9,988 nucleotides of DNA from Lachnospiraceae bacterium (GCA_022790905.1 JAAVYC010000239.1:1-9988), one strand, 5' to 3'; positions 1 through 7,702 are shown, counted from the first letter of the stretch. Translations and numbers: made by a program. The notes: a model not told the origin generated them from the sequence alone.

Positions 1-2
1 GC

Positions 3-545
3 AATGAAAAAATGACAGCACTTTTGCAAAAAGAAGGGTTTGATATTACGATGGAACAATTATATCAGGAAAATCCCAAAAGTGTCATCACCCGCGCCCA
101 TTTTGCCAAATACTTAGTAGAACACGGCATGGTCAAAGACGTGACAACCGCTTTTTCAAAATATCTAGGAAACGACTGCCGCTGTTATGTCCCGCGAAAA
201 AAAATTGATCCATTCGAGGCCATCCGTCTGATTCAACTCGGCGGCGGGGTTGCCTTTTTCGCCCATCCGGTACTCTGTCATATGAATTTTGAGCGTCTGA
301 AAAAATTCATCCGCGATTTAAAAGACAGCGGGTTAACCGGAATCGAGGCCATCTATTCTTCCAACACTCCAGGAGAGGAGCAGAATTTCAAAAAAATCGC
401 AAAAGATTATGATTTACTCATCAGTGGAGGAAGCGATTACCACGGAAAAAACAAGCCACATCTAAAATTGGGCGTGGGAAGAGGAAATCTTTTTATTCCC
501 GATGAGATTCTGCTTCCGATAAAGGAAGCCGCAGGTGTTTTGTGA
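3..545 (+). CDS. PHP-domain metal-dependent phosphoesterase, 5'-truncated by the window edge
   Basis: This is the C-terminal 180 residues of a PHP-superfamily phosphoesterase of the COG0613 type, a group that includes nucleoside 3',5'-bisphosphate phosphatases and 5'-3' RNA-trimming enzymes. The frame is open to the window edge (N-E-K precede the first ATG at 12), so that ATG is probably internal. Full-length members have about 280 residues. The missing N-terminal part should hold the HxH and Asp metal ligands. Visible landmarks are the helical insert with R-A-H-F-A (a version of the family's RPHFA) and the following AFSKYL segment, then GGGVAFFAHP with its metal-binding His, and near the C-terminus SGGSDYHG, the family's GSDxHG metal site, followed by KPHLKLGVG. 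The gene converges on the - strand operon and is followed by a hairpin terminator. Family assignment is firm. The substrate (pAp-like nucleotide or RNA end) is inferred, and the upstream neighbours cannot be seen. Confidence 0.9.
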   Translation, partial: NEKMTALLQKEGFDITMEQLYQENPKSVITRAHFAKYLVEHGMVKDVTTAFSKYLGNDCRCYVPRKKIDPFEAIRLIQLGGGVAFFAHPVLCHMNFERLKKFIRDLKDSGLTGIEAIYSSNTPGEEQNFKKIAKDYDLLISGGSDYHGKNKPHLKLGVGRGNLFIPDEILLPIKEAAGVL

Positions 546-560
546 GGCCGCTGAAAATTC

Positions 561-600
561 AGCTCAACGGTATGTAAACGTTATCCGTTGAGCTATTTTT
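561..600 (+). terminator. Rho-independent terminator after the PHP gene
   Basis: A perfect 10-base-pair stem (agctcaacgg at 561-570 with ccgttgagct at 585-594) closes a 14-base loop and is followed by a T-rich run (atttttatt). It starts 15 bases after the PHP stop codon. On the other strand the hairpin is followed by a shorter T run (gaatttt), so it may also stop transcripts leaving the - strand operon, whose last stop codon is at 634. The loop is longer than usual, but stem and T run are convincing. Confidence 0.88.
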
Positions 601-633
601 ATTACTGTCTAGAAAAATTTTTCGAAATTAAAA

Positions 634-1455
634 TTAGTCCTGCAACATAAACTTTTCTATGATCTCGGCAATTCCTCCCTCATTGTTTGTCCGTTTTGTC
701 ACATAATCGGCAACTTCTTTAATTTCTGCTTTTGCATTCTGCATTGCCACTCCGATGTGTGCTTCCTGAATCATCGGTATATCCTTTCTCTCATCTCCAG
801 CCGCTATCGTATTCTCCAGAGGAATGTTCAAAAATTCACACAGATAGTGAATTCCCGTGGCCTTTGTTGCTCCCAAAGGCGCATATTCCAGGTAAGAATC
901 TGTCGAGAAAAAACTATTGCACTTTCCTTCCTGCCAATCCATATTTTCACTCCGAAAGCGTCTTAATTTTTCTTTCTCCTTAAAATCAATTAACATTGCC
1001 TTCTTTGGCTCTTCTTTTAGAACCTCCATGATGTCATCTGAGATCAGATAGTCCATTTTTGCATGCTTACAGTAGGCCTCCAGCTCCTCTGTCTTACACC
1101 TCGCTACAACTTGTTCTTTATAGTAAGTCTGAATATAGATTCCAGCTTGCTCAGCTCTTCGAAACAATTCTAAAACGAGATCGTATGATAATGTCTTTTC
1201 CTCTATCATTTTATTCTTTCCAAAATCATAGACAACTGCGCCATTATAGGCAATCAGATAACAGCCTGGCATGTTTAACTCTGTTTTTTCAGCGATCATG
1301 ATTCCACTGACCAAAGGCCGCCCCGTTGCGATTACCACATAATGTCCGGCAGCCAAAGCTTTTTTTATCGCTTCCATATTCTCTTTCGGAACTTCCTTTT
1401 TGTCATTGATCAGTGTTCCGTCGATATCTGTAAACAGTATTTTCTTTTCTTCCAT
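634..1455 (-). CDS. Cof-type HAD-superfamily hydrolase (sugar or cofactor phosphatase)
   Basis: A 273-residue protein, the usual length for Cof/YidA-type HAD phosphatases with a C2 cap. These cytoplasmic Mg-dependent enzymes dephosphorylate sugar phosphates, FMN, PLP or similar small molecules. Motif I is FTDIDGTL with the nucleophile Asp10 and acid/base Asp12. Motif II is VIATGRP with Thr44. The motif III Lys is Lys198 in GATKATGI. Motif IV is AAGDERKDIPMI with Asp221 and Asp225. The cap lies between about residues 85 and 190. One oddity is Lys224 where the family normally has Asn (GDxxND). It is the last gene of the operon, 11 bases after the ppk1 stop codon. Its weak binding site (GGGTAGG, 10 bases before the ATG) overlaps that stop, so translation is probably coupled to ppk1. 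The position next to phosphate-metabolism genes is suggestive, but the substrate cannot be told from sequence. Confidence 0.93.
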   Translation of the reverse strand: MEEKKILFTDIDGTLINDKKEVPKENMEAIKKALAAGHYVVIATGRPLVSGIMIAEKTELNMPGCYLIAYNGAVVYDFGKNKMIEEKTLSYDLVLELFRRAEQAGIYIQTYYKEQVVARCKTEELEAYCKHAKMDYLISDDIMEVLKEEPKKAMLIDFKEKEKLRRFRSENMDWQEGKCNSFFSTDSYLEYAPLGATKATGIHYLCEFLNIPLENTIAAGDERKDIPMIQEAHIGVAMQNAKAEIKEVADYVTKRTNNEGGIAEIIEKFMLQD

Positions 1456-1466
1456 TTTGTATTTAC

Positions 1467-3602
1467 CTACCCTTCTATCTGCTCTGCCGGAATAAAAAGC
1501 CTTTCTCTGTGCACATGTTCTGTCTCTACAGAGACATGTTTTGCCTCCTCACAAAACTGCTCCTGTGCATTGACCAGCATTTTTCCTCGTTTGTCAATCT
1601 TCACATATTGTCCTTCTGCATCTAAGACATGCGCTTTCACATTGTCCAACAACTCGACTTCTAAAATATGAATCGCCTGCTTTTTTAATCGCTCATCTTC
1701 GACTGGAAAGAGAATTTCCACGCGACGATCCAAATTTCTTGGCATCCAGTCTGCACTTCCCATAAAGACTTCCTCTAGTCCGTCGTTATAAAAGTAAAAA
1801 ATTCTGCTGTGCTCTAAAAAGTTGCCCACAATGGAACGCACCTGTATGTTTTCACTGATTCCAGGGATTCCCGTTTTCAGACAACAGATTCCGCGCACGA
1901 TCAAATCAATTTTCACGCCCGCAGCCGACGCCTCATAGAGAGCTGCAATAATCTCCTGATCACAGAGAGAATTCATCTTCGCCACGATCCTTCCCCCACG
2001 TCCCGCTTTTGCATTTTTCATTTCCTTTTGAATCAGCCGCAAAAATCTCTTGCGCAGCCAAATCGGGGCGACAATCAATTTATTCCAGGAAGACGGCTCT
2101 GAGTAACCGGAAAGCATGTTAAAAACAGCCGTCGCATCTTCTCCAATTGCCTCCGAACAAGTAAACATTCCGCAGTCTGTGTAGAGTTTCGCCGTGGAAT
2201 CATTGTAATTTCCCGTTCCGAGATGAATATATCTGCGAATACCATCCTCCTCTTTTCTGACTACCAAGGCAATCTTAGAATGTGTTTTCAAGCCTACCAG
2301 ACCATAGATGACATGACAACCCGCTTTTTCTAACTTTTTCGCCCACACAATATTATTCTCTTCATCAAACCTCGCCTTTAATTCTACCAAAACCGAAACT
2401 TGTTTTCCATTCTCCGCCGCAAGCGCTAACGACGCGATGATCGGAGAATTTCCGCTGACGCGGTACAGCGTTTGTTTGATCGCGAGCACATCCGGATCCA
2501 CTGCCGCCTGACGGATAAAACTCACCACCGGATCAAACGTCTGATATGGATGATGTAAAAAGATATCTTCCTTACGGATTAAGTCAAAAATGTTGGACCC
2601 AGGCGCAATCTTTGGCACTTTTTGTGGCGTATACGGCGCGTAGCGCAATTCCTCATACCCTTCTATTCCATAGACTTTCATCAAAAACGTCAAATCTAAC
2701 GGTCCCGCTATCTTATAGATATCTTCTTGTGCAATATGCAGTTCCTCTTTCAAAAAACTTAACAGCTTCTTATCGATCTTATCCTCCACTTCCAGACGGA
2801 TAATTTCCCCCCACTGACGCTTTTTCAATTGCTTTTCAATTTCCTGTAATAAGTCTTCTGCTTCGTCCTCATCAATCGTCAAATCGGCATTCCTCATGAT
2901 TCGATATGGATAGGCGCAGACAACATCATAGTTAGAAAACAACCTTTCGATATTTTTCTCAATAATCTGTTCCAGTAAAATAAAGGTAGCGTTTTCTCCA
3001 TCCGGAATCTTTATGATACGCGGAAGCACTCCCGGCACCTGTATTGTCGCAAACTCATAGTTTTCATCGCTCGCCCGCTCTCCTTTTTTTAGTAAAAAGG
3101 CTGCGATATTGAGCGTCTTATTGCGAATCAGAGGAAACGGCCGCGAGGCATCCACTGCCATCGGCGTCAAGACTGGATAGACATTTTCCTCAAAATATTT
3201 ATCTACAAATTCTCTCTGCTTTTTCGTCAGGTCTTCGAAAGCATCTAAAATCCGAATCCCATGTGTCAAAAGCTGCGGGACTAGGGAACGATTATATGTG
3301 GTATATTGTAATTCCACGAGCTCGCGCGTTGCGGCATTGATCTTTTCTAACTGTTTCGTCGCTGTCATTCCCGCAATATCCGGCTTTTTGTAACCCGCAT
3401 GCACCATATCTTTTAATGATGCAACTCTTACCATAAAAAATTCATCTAAATTAGAAGATGTAATACTGAGAAATTTCAGGCGTTCCAAAAGCGGAATGGA
3501 TTTATCCCTCGCTTCATTCAAGACTCTCCCATCAAATTTCAGCCAGCTCAACTCCCTGTTTTCATAATACTCAGGATTTAAAAAATCTATCTTCTCTCCC
3601 AT
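1467..3602 (-). CDS. ppk1: Polyphosphate kinase 1 (PPK1)
   Basis: PPK1 reversibly transfers the terminal phosphate of ATP onto inorganic polyphosphate. The 711-residue length is close to the roughly 690 of E. coli Ppk. The N-terminal domain opens with ENRELSWLKF, followed by SSNLDEFF with the ATP-contacting Asn51. The catalytic half carries the phospholipase-D-like His sites: His441 in LKTHSK (the autophosphorylated His, E. coli His435) and His460 in RYIHLGTGNY (E. coli His454). Arg381 in LYRVSG, Arg411 in KARFDE and His598 in LEHSRI match E. coli Arg375, Arg405 and His592, with a constant offset of 6, so the active site looks complete. The start is the ATG preceded by AAGGAGG, which overlaps the stop codon of the upstream ppx-like gene. 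It is very probably co-transcribed with that gene, pairing polyphosphate synthesis with its putative breakdown or sensing. Confidence 0.98.
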   Translation of the reverse strand: MGEKIDFLNPEYYENRELSWLKFDGRVLNEARDKSIPLLERLKFLSITSSNLDEFFMVRVASLKDMVHAGYKKPDIAGMTATKQLEKINAATRELVELQYTTYNRSLVPQLLTHGIRILDAFEDLTKKQREFVDKYFEENVYPVLTPMAVDASRPFPLIRNKTLNIAAFLLKKGERASDENYEFATIQVPGVLPRIIKIPDGENATFILLEQIIEKNIERLFSNYDVVCAYPYRIMRNADLTIDEDEAEDLLQEIEKQLKKRQWGEIIRLEVEDKIDKKLLSFLKEELHIAQEDIYKIAGPLDLTFLMKVYGIEGYEELRYAPYTPQKVPKIAPGSNIFDLIRKEDIFLHHPYQTFDPVVSFIRQAAVDPDVLAIKQTLYRVSGNSPIIASLALAAENGKQVSVLVELKARFDEENNIVWAKKLEKAGCHVIYGLVGLKTHSKIALVVRKEEDGIRRYIHLGTGNYNDSTAKLYTDCGMFTCSEAIGEDATAVFNMLSGYSEPSSWNKLIVAPIWLRKRFLRLIQKEMKNAKAGRGGRIVAKMNSLCDQEIIAALYEASAAGVKIDLIVRGICCLKTGIPGISENIQVRSIVGNFLEHSRIFYFYNDGLEEVFMGSADWMPRNLDRRVEILFPVEDERLKKQAIHILEVELLDNVKAHVLDAEGQYVKIDKRGKMLVNAQEQFCEEAKHVSVETEHVHRERLFIPAEQIEG

Positions 3603-3606
3603 AGTT

Positions 3607-3613
3607 CCTCCTT
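3607..3613 (-). promoter_or_regulatory. ppk1 ribosome binding site overlapping the ppx-like stop codon
   Basis: The - strand reads TAAGGAGGaactATG: the TAA stop of the upstream gene forms the first bases of a near-perfect AAGGAGG, four bases before the ppk1 ATG. This fixes the ppk1 start and implies that a ribosome ending the upstream gene covers the ppk1 binding site, so expression of the two is likely coupled. Confidence 0.85.
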
Positions 3614-5135
3614 AAAAACTTTTCTTCTCCCGAAGAATTGGTTTGATTCCAAAAATTGCCTTAAAACTGTCCGAACGCTTTGCCAACAGCCCTTTTTCTA
3701 ATACGATATCGTCCTCTGTCTCCACGGTAATCAGCAACTCCTTCTTTTTCAGTGAAATCCGAACAATCTTAAATTTCTGTTTGTGACTGCGATCCAAGGC
3801 ATTTGCAACGCGAAGGATAGCGGCTAATTTTGTGGCTGTCATATAACTCTCCACATCTAATTTGTCCACCACGTCCTCATACGGATCCATGGGCTTCGTA
3901 TGGTAAAGAACTGCACGCGCCACGATTTCACGCTCTAGATGGGTTAAACCGATAATCTCCGAAGCCATAATAATGTTGTAGGTACATTCTGCTCCGTTTG
4001 CCAAACTGACAAATTTGCCGCAATCGTGTACAACAGCCGCCGCCCGTAAAAGCAATCGTTCTCTGTTTCCCATTCCATGTATTTTTTTGATGGCGTCAAA
4101 GATCATAGATGACATTTCCGTGAGCGCATCTAAATGCGGCGAATAACTCCGATAACGCTTTGAAAGATTTGTCGCTGCGCTCATCACATCTTTTTCAAAA
4201 TCATGTACCGACGTCAAAAGTTTGCGTTCTCTCGCATACTGATAGGCAATTCCATCGCTGATATCATTTCCGGGCACCCAGATTTCTTTCGTTCCCAGTC
4301 CCCCTACCATGCAGCCGTACATGACGACAGATGGGATCAAAAGCGGATCTGCATGTGCAAGCCCCAATTCCTCCGCAACTTCTTCTACATCTGTCTTTTC
4401 TAGTCTCTTCAGATATTCTGTGAGAACATCTGTCTCTACCGTAATCCCGCCCTTTTGTACACCGTTGATCACTTCCGATATGTAATCTCCCAGCAAAATG
4501 AGATAGTGCACCTCTTTTTTCTTCAGATACATCGACTTGAACACTTCAATTTCTTTATTGATCAGCTCTTCCATCTGTTTTTCTAACCGCAGGGTAAAAT
4601 GTCCGATTTCTGAGAGCTGCTCTTTTAACCGCAAGGTTCCCAGTACCAGATGCTGCGTTGTAACGACACCTCCCTCCACAAAAAGCGTAATCTGAATGCT
4701 CTCACCGCCAACATCCACGACAGCGGCCCCTTTTTGCGCCATCTCTTCAAACTCTTCTCTTGCTGTCATAGACTGATAGCTGAGAAAACGTCTCTCTGAA
4801 TTGCTCAAAATCTGTACCTGAAAGCCTGTACGGATACGTATCTGCTCGATCACAAACAATGCATTTTGCGCCTCTTTTAAAAACGCGCCCGCATAAGCTC
4901 GACAGGCGTCTGCTCGATAGGATTTTATAATCTGCGAATATTCTGAGAGAATCTCACAGAGTTCCTCCATGACTTCCGTCTCCACCTTTTTTTGCTGATA
5001 AATATTTCTTCCGATTCCGATACGGCTTCTGATATGGTCAATCTCCCTGATCCCTTTCTTCTTCGAGATTTCCATGATTTTCAAACTCACTTCATAAGAA
5101 CCGACATAGATTGCCGCAAATAATGTAATACTCAT
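3612..5135 (-). CDS. Ppx/GppA-family exopolyphosphatase-like protein with C-terminal HD domain
   Basis: A 507-residue protein in the layout of Ppx/GppA phosphatases: a split ASKHA-fold phosphatase domain (about 1-300) followed by an HD-type helical domain (about 305-507). The family removes phosphate from polyphosphate ends or from pppGpp. Recognisable parts are the first phosphate loop AAIYVGSYE (7-15), the GAFLKEAQN segment (83-91), LSNSERR with the likely catalytic Glu114, the second loop VVDVGGES (139-146) and, in the HD part, VVHDCGKF (His370, Asp371), His399, His412 and ANALDRSHK. Three positions depart from the usual pattern: Tyr10 where an Asp is normal (DxGSxS), Lys87 for the usual Arg, and Glu145 in what is normally GGGS. 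The phosphatase domain may therefore be altered or weakened. AGGAGA six bases before the ATG supports the start. It sits 20 bases after the DUF815 gene and 9 before ppk1. The family is sure; an active exopolyphosphatase is probable but not proven. Confidence 0.88.
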   Translation of the reverse strand: MSITLFAAIYVGSYEVSLKIMEISKKKGIREIDHIRSRIGIGRNIYQQKKVETEVMEELCEILSEYSQIIKSYRADACRAYAGAFLKEAQNALFVIEQIRIRTGFQVQILSNSERRFLSYQSMTAREEFEEMAQKGAAVVDVGGESIQITLFVEGGVVTTQHLVLGTLRLKEQLSEIGHFTLRLEKQMEELINKEIEVFKSMYLKKKEVHYLILLGDYISEVINGVQKGGITVETDVLTEYLKRLEKTDVEEVAEELGLAHADPLLIPSVVMYGCMVGGLGTKEIWVPGNDISDGIAYQYARERKLLTSVHDFEKDVMSAATNLSKRYRSYSPHLDALTEMSSMIFDAIKKIHGMGNRERLLLRAAAVVHDCGKFVSLANGAECTYNIIMASEIIGLTHLEREIVARAVLYHTKPMDPYEDVVDKLDVESYMTATKLAAILRVANALDRSHKQKFKIVRISLKKKELLITVETEDDIVLEKGLLAKRSDSFKAIFGIKPILREKKSF

Positions 5136-5155
5136 AGGTATCTCCTCTCCGGAAA

Positions 5156-6487
5156 TTATTTCTTTTCTTTTGTCCCCAACAGATAATCCACAAATTGCTG
5201 CGCCGTTCTTCCCGAGCGGCCTCCGTGATTTAACTCCCAGCGGTTTGCCTCTAAAAGCAGTTCTTCTAAAGGCATCTTAATTCCATGCTTTTTTGCCAAC
5301 ACTTTTACGATCTCCTGGAATTCTTTTTTCGTCGGTGCTCCGAAATAAATGGATACCCCGAAACGATATACCAAAGAAAGTTTTTCCTGTACAGTATCCG
5401 ATGTATGCATATCTTCCCGAATCTCCTCCTTGTCACTGAAATTCTCTCGAATCAGATGTCTTCGATTAGACGTCGCATAAATCAGAACATTTTGGGGCTT
5501 CTTTTCCAGTCCGCCTTCAATAACCGCTTTTAAGTATTTATATTCTGTCTCAAACTCTTCAAAAGACAGATCGTCCATATAGATGATAAATTTGTAATTT
5601 CTATTCTTCACCTGCGAGATAACACTCTGCAAATCCATAAACTGATGTTTATAGATCTCAATCATCCGCAATCCTTTTTCATAATATTGATTGATAATCG
5701 CTTTAATACTAGAGCTCTTTCCAGTCCCCGCATCTCCAAAAAGCAGGCAATTATTCGCCTCTCTGCCCTCCACAAATGCCTCAGTATTTTCGATTAATTT
5801 CTCTTTTGCTATCTCATATCCGACTAGATCATCGAGATGCACATGCGCGATGTTTGTAACGGGCACAATCTGCGCTCCGTTCTCTGTGTGTTTTACGCGA
5901 AATGCTTTATGCAATCCCAGTTTTCCAACCCCGAAATCCCGATAAAATTCACTCACACAGGCTTTAAATTCCTCTGTAGTTTTCGTCGAATTCAATTTCA
6001 CGCTCAATTCACAGATCCGATCTCTGATTCTTTGGTTAAAAACATTTCCATTTCCCTCAGATCTTTGATAATGCAAGATCAAAAAGACGCAGTCAATCTC
6101 TAACTCTCTTGCAAGTCTTTCTAAATCATATTCAAAAAAGTACTGAAAGATCGCAAAATCATGCAGCGCAATTTCATTGATGCTGCCCTCTGTGTTTCCG
6201 CGAATTTCGCAGGATTTACTGTACGCATTTTCGTTGCTGATCAACAGATACGTCAGATAATTATGCCAGAGATTTCCCTGAAATCCGTGACTCGCAGAGA
6301 CTTCTAGAAGACGATGGAGTGTATCGTAAAATAATGTTCTTCTTTCTTCCCGCAAAACAGCAGGCTTCTTTCCATTCCTCTTTTCTTCCTCCATCTCTAT
6401 CAGTGACGTCATCTGCTCAAAAATCACAGCGTCATCTGTCTCTCTGTCAAAATCTCTATATAATATCAATTCTTTTGCACTTCGCAT
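5156..6487 (-). CDS. DUF815-family AAA+ ATPase (COG2607)
   Basis: A 443-residue predicted cytoplasmic AAA+ ATPase of the DUF815 type. The N-terminal half (about 1-205) is helical and not otherwise recognisable. The ATPase core starts near VPVTNIAHVHLDDLVGYE (208-225), a family hallmark. Walker A is GDAGTGKS (251-258, Lys257), Walker B is FIIYMDDL (300-307, Asp305 and Asp306), sensor 1 is IYATSN (336-341) followed by the Arg pair 342-343, and the lid carries GGRSGR (422-427) as candidate sensor 2. All nucleotide-handling residues are therefore present. I see no signal peptide, membrane segment or protease domain. The start follows AGAGG by 8 bases and lies 14 bases after the pheA stop codon. 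The biochemical role of DUF815 proteins is not established to my knowledge. Its place between pheA and the polyphosphate genes is the only functional hint. Confidence 0.93.
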   Translation of the reverse strand: MRSAKELILYRDFDRETDDAVIFEQMTSLIEMEEEKRNGKKPAVLREERRTLFYDTLHRLLEVSASHGFQGNLWHNYLTYLLISNENAYSKSCEIRGNTEGSINEIALHDFAIFQYFFEYDLERLARELEIDCVFLILHYQRSEGNGNVFNQRIRDRICELSVKLNSTKTTEEFKACVSEFYRDFGVGKLGLHKAFRVKHTENGAQIVPVTNIAHVHLDDLVGYEIAKEKLIENTEAFVEGREANNCLLFGDAGTGKSSSIKAIINQYYEKGLRMIEIYKHQFMDLQSVISQVKNRNYKFIIYMDDLSFEEFETEYKYLKAVIEGGLEKKPQNVLIYATSNRRHLIRENFSDKEEIREDMHTSDTVQEKLSLVYRFGVSIYFGAPTKKEFQEIVKVLAKKHGIKMPLEELLLEANRWELNHGGRSGRTAQQFVDYLLGTKEKK

Positions 6488-6501
6488 TTTCTTCGCCTCT
6501 T

Positions 6502-7635
6502 TTAATAATTTCCAAGTATTTTCAATGTATTTGTCTCTTCCTCTAGACCTCTTAACGCATTCTGGACAGCACCATCGTTCAAATTGCCCTCAAAGTCAAT
6601 AAAAAATCGGTATTCCCAGTTCCTGCCCTGAATCGGTCTCGATTCAATCTTTGTCATATTGATTCCGTTAAAAATAAAGTGTGAAAGCATCTCATATAGG
6701 GAACCACTCTCATGCGGGATCTCAAAACAGATACTGATTTTCTCCGCTTTTCTCTCATAAATGTGTCGTCCAGTCACAACAATAAACCTTGTACAGTTAT
6801 TTTTATTATTTGAAAGATTTTCTTTTAATATTTCCAATCCATATAAATTTGCCGTCAATCTGCTCGCAATCGCTGCCTGTGTTTTATCGTCATCCTCTTT
6901 TAATTTTTTCGCGGAAACAGCTGTATTTTTCAGACTGATCTTTTCCCATTCCCGATGCTCTTCTAAAATCTTACTGCACTGCATCAGCGCCTGTGGATGA
7001 GAATAAATTTGCTGAATATCCTCAATTGCCGCTTCCGGAAGTCCTAACAGGACATGTTCAATCTGAATAATCTGTTCCCCGACTATACAGCAATTGTCGT
7101 ATTCCACTAAGAGATCATAATTTTCTGACACACTCCCCGCCGAAGAATTCTCAATCGGAAGTACTGCGTAATCCGCCCTTCTTTCCCGGATTGCCTCCAT
7201 CGCATCTCTCCATGTCTCCACGTGAAAACTATCAATCTCTTTTCCAAAAAATTCTTTCATGGCAGCTTCGCTGTAGGCCCCCTCCACTCCCTGAAAGACA
7301 ACCCGCGCCCCGGTGTAGTCCAAGTGATCAACACAGGAAAACCTGATCTTTTCTGTGAGCCCGCGCTCGGTCAAAAGCTGATACTGTCGTTTTCTGCTCA
7401 TCGACATAATCTGCAAAAAAAGTTCCCGAACGCTCTGTTTATTAAAAGCGTCGGAAGCTAGATCTCGCACCTTTTCTAACTTGATTTCTTCCCGTTTTTT
7501 GTCAAAAATTTTCTTTCCGGTTGCAATCTTATACTCTGCAACTTCTGTAGTACATTTCATGCGTTTTTCATAGAGTTCTACAATCTGACTGTCTATCTGA
7601 TCAATTTCATTCCGAATTTCTAATAAATCTTTCAT
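6502..7635 (-). CDS. pheA: Bifunctional chorismate mutase / prephenate dehydratase (P-protein)
   Basis: This cytoplasmic enzyme converts chorismate to prephenate and then to phenylpyruvate, the committed route to phenylalanine. Three domains are visible in 377 residues. The AroQ-type chorismate mutase (about 1-90) keeps the E. coli active-site set with an offset of 3: Arg8, Arg25, Lys36, Asp45, Arg48 and Glu49. The prephenate dehydratase domain (about 110-290) starts at VVFQGVEGAYSE and has ENSSAG (162-167), SHPQAL (212-217) and the catalytic CTRF (281-284). The ACT domain (about 298-375), which binds phenylalanine, has GSLY (311-314) and ESRP (331-334), so feedback inhibition by phenylalanine is expected. 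I chose the ATG at 7635 over an in-frame ATG at 7674: the later one has CAAGGTG five bases upstream, gives the normal N-terminus MKDLLEIR, and lies downstream of the predicted transcription start, whereas the earlier ATG lies inside the promoter. It is the first gene of the operon. I see no T-box or attenuator, as the leader is only about 20 bases. Confidence 0.97.
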   Translation of the reverse strand: MKDLLEIRNEIDQIDSQIVELYEKRMKCTTEVAEYKIATGKKIFDKKREEIKLEKVRDLASDAFNKQSVRELFLQIMSMSRKRQYQLLTERGLTEKIRFSCVDHLDYTGARVVFQGVEGAYSEAAMKEFFGKEIDSFHVETWRDAMEAIRERRADYAVLPIENSSAGSVSENYDLLVEYDNCCIVGEQIIQIEHVLLGLPEAAIEDIQQIYSHPQALMQCSKILEEHREWEKISLKNTAVSAKKLKEDDDKTQAAIASRLTANLYGLEILKENLSNNKNNCTRFIVVTGRHIYERKAEKISICFEIPHESGSLYEMLSHFIFNGINMTKIESRPIQGRNWEYRFFIDFEGNLNDGAVQNALRGLEEETNTLKILGNY

Positions 7636-7640
7636 TTTTT

Positions 7641-7647
7641 CACCTTG
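7641..7647 (-). promoter_or_regulatory. pheA ribosome binding site that decides the start
   Basis: The - strand reads CAAGGTG, then five bases, then the ATG at 7635. The in-frame ATG at 7674 has no comparable site, only GTGGA directly against it. This supports the shorter 377-residue PheA. Confidence 0.75.
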
Positions 7648-7662
7648 CTTTGATTTTTTTCT

Positions 7663-7691
7663 ATCATACTCCATTCCACTTTTTAAGGCAA
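7663..7691 (-). promoter_or_regulatory. Sigma-A-type promoter for the pheA operon
   Basis: On the - strand the -35 box TTGCCT (7686-7691) and the -10 box TATGAT (7663-7668) are separated by exactly 17 bases, close to the TTGACA/TATAAT consensus. Initiation would fall near 7655-7657, about 20 bases before the pheA ATG. With intergenic gaps of 9-20 bases downstream, this promoter probably drives all five genes down to the HAD phosphatase, about 7 kb. Confidence 0.78.
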
Positions 7692-7702
7692 GATTTCCTT
7701 GC
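7688..7702. repeat. Small inverted repeat spanning both divergent -35 boxes
   Basis: GCAAG (7688-7692), a five-base spacer, then CTTGC (7698-7702). The arms overlap the -35 box of the pheA promoter on one side and of the DUF5050 promoter on the other. It could be an operator for a dimeric regulator, but two back-to-back -35 boxes beginning TTGC produce such symmetry by themselves. Confidence 0.35.

Noticed and set aside
612..627. AT-rich palindrome gaaaaatttttc followed by ttcgaa between the two convergent 3' ends
   Set aside because: Simple A and T runs in an AT-rich spacer make such symmetry likely by chance; the adjacent GC-containing hairpin at 561-594 already explains termination.
732..1671. 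Several open frames on the + strand opposite the HAD and ppk1 genes, 69 to 109 codons
   Set aside because: They have no binding sites or recognisable domains and are antisense to well-supported genes; they are shadow frames.
5691..6103. Overlapping + strand frames opposite the DUF815 ATPase core
   Set aside because: They are complementary to the Walker A region and upstream hallmark; no independent coding evidence.
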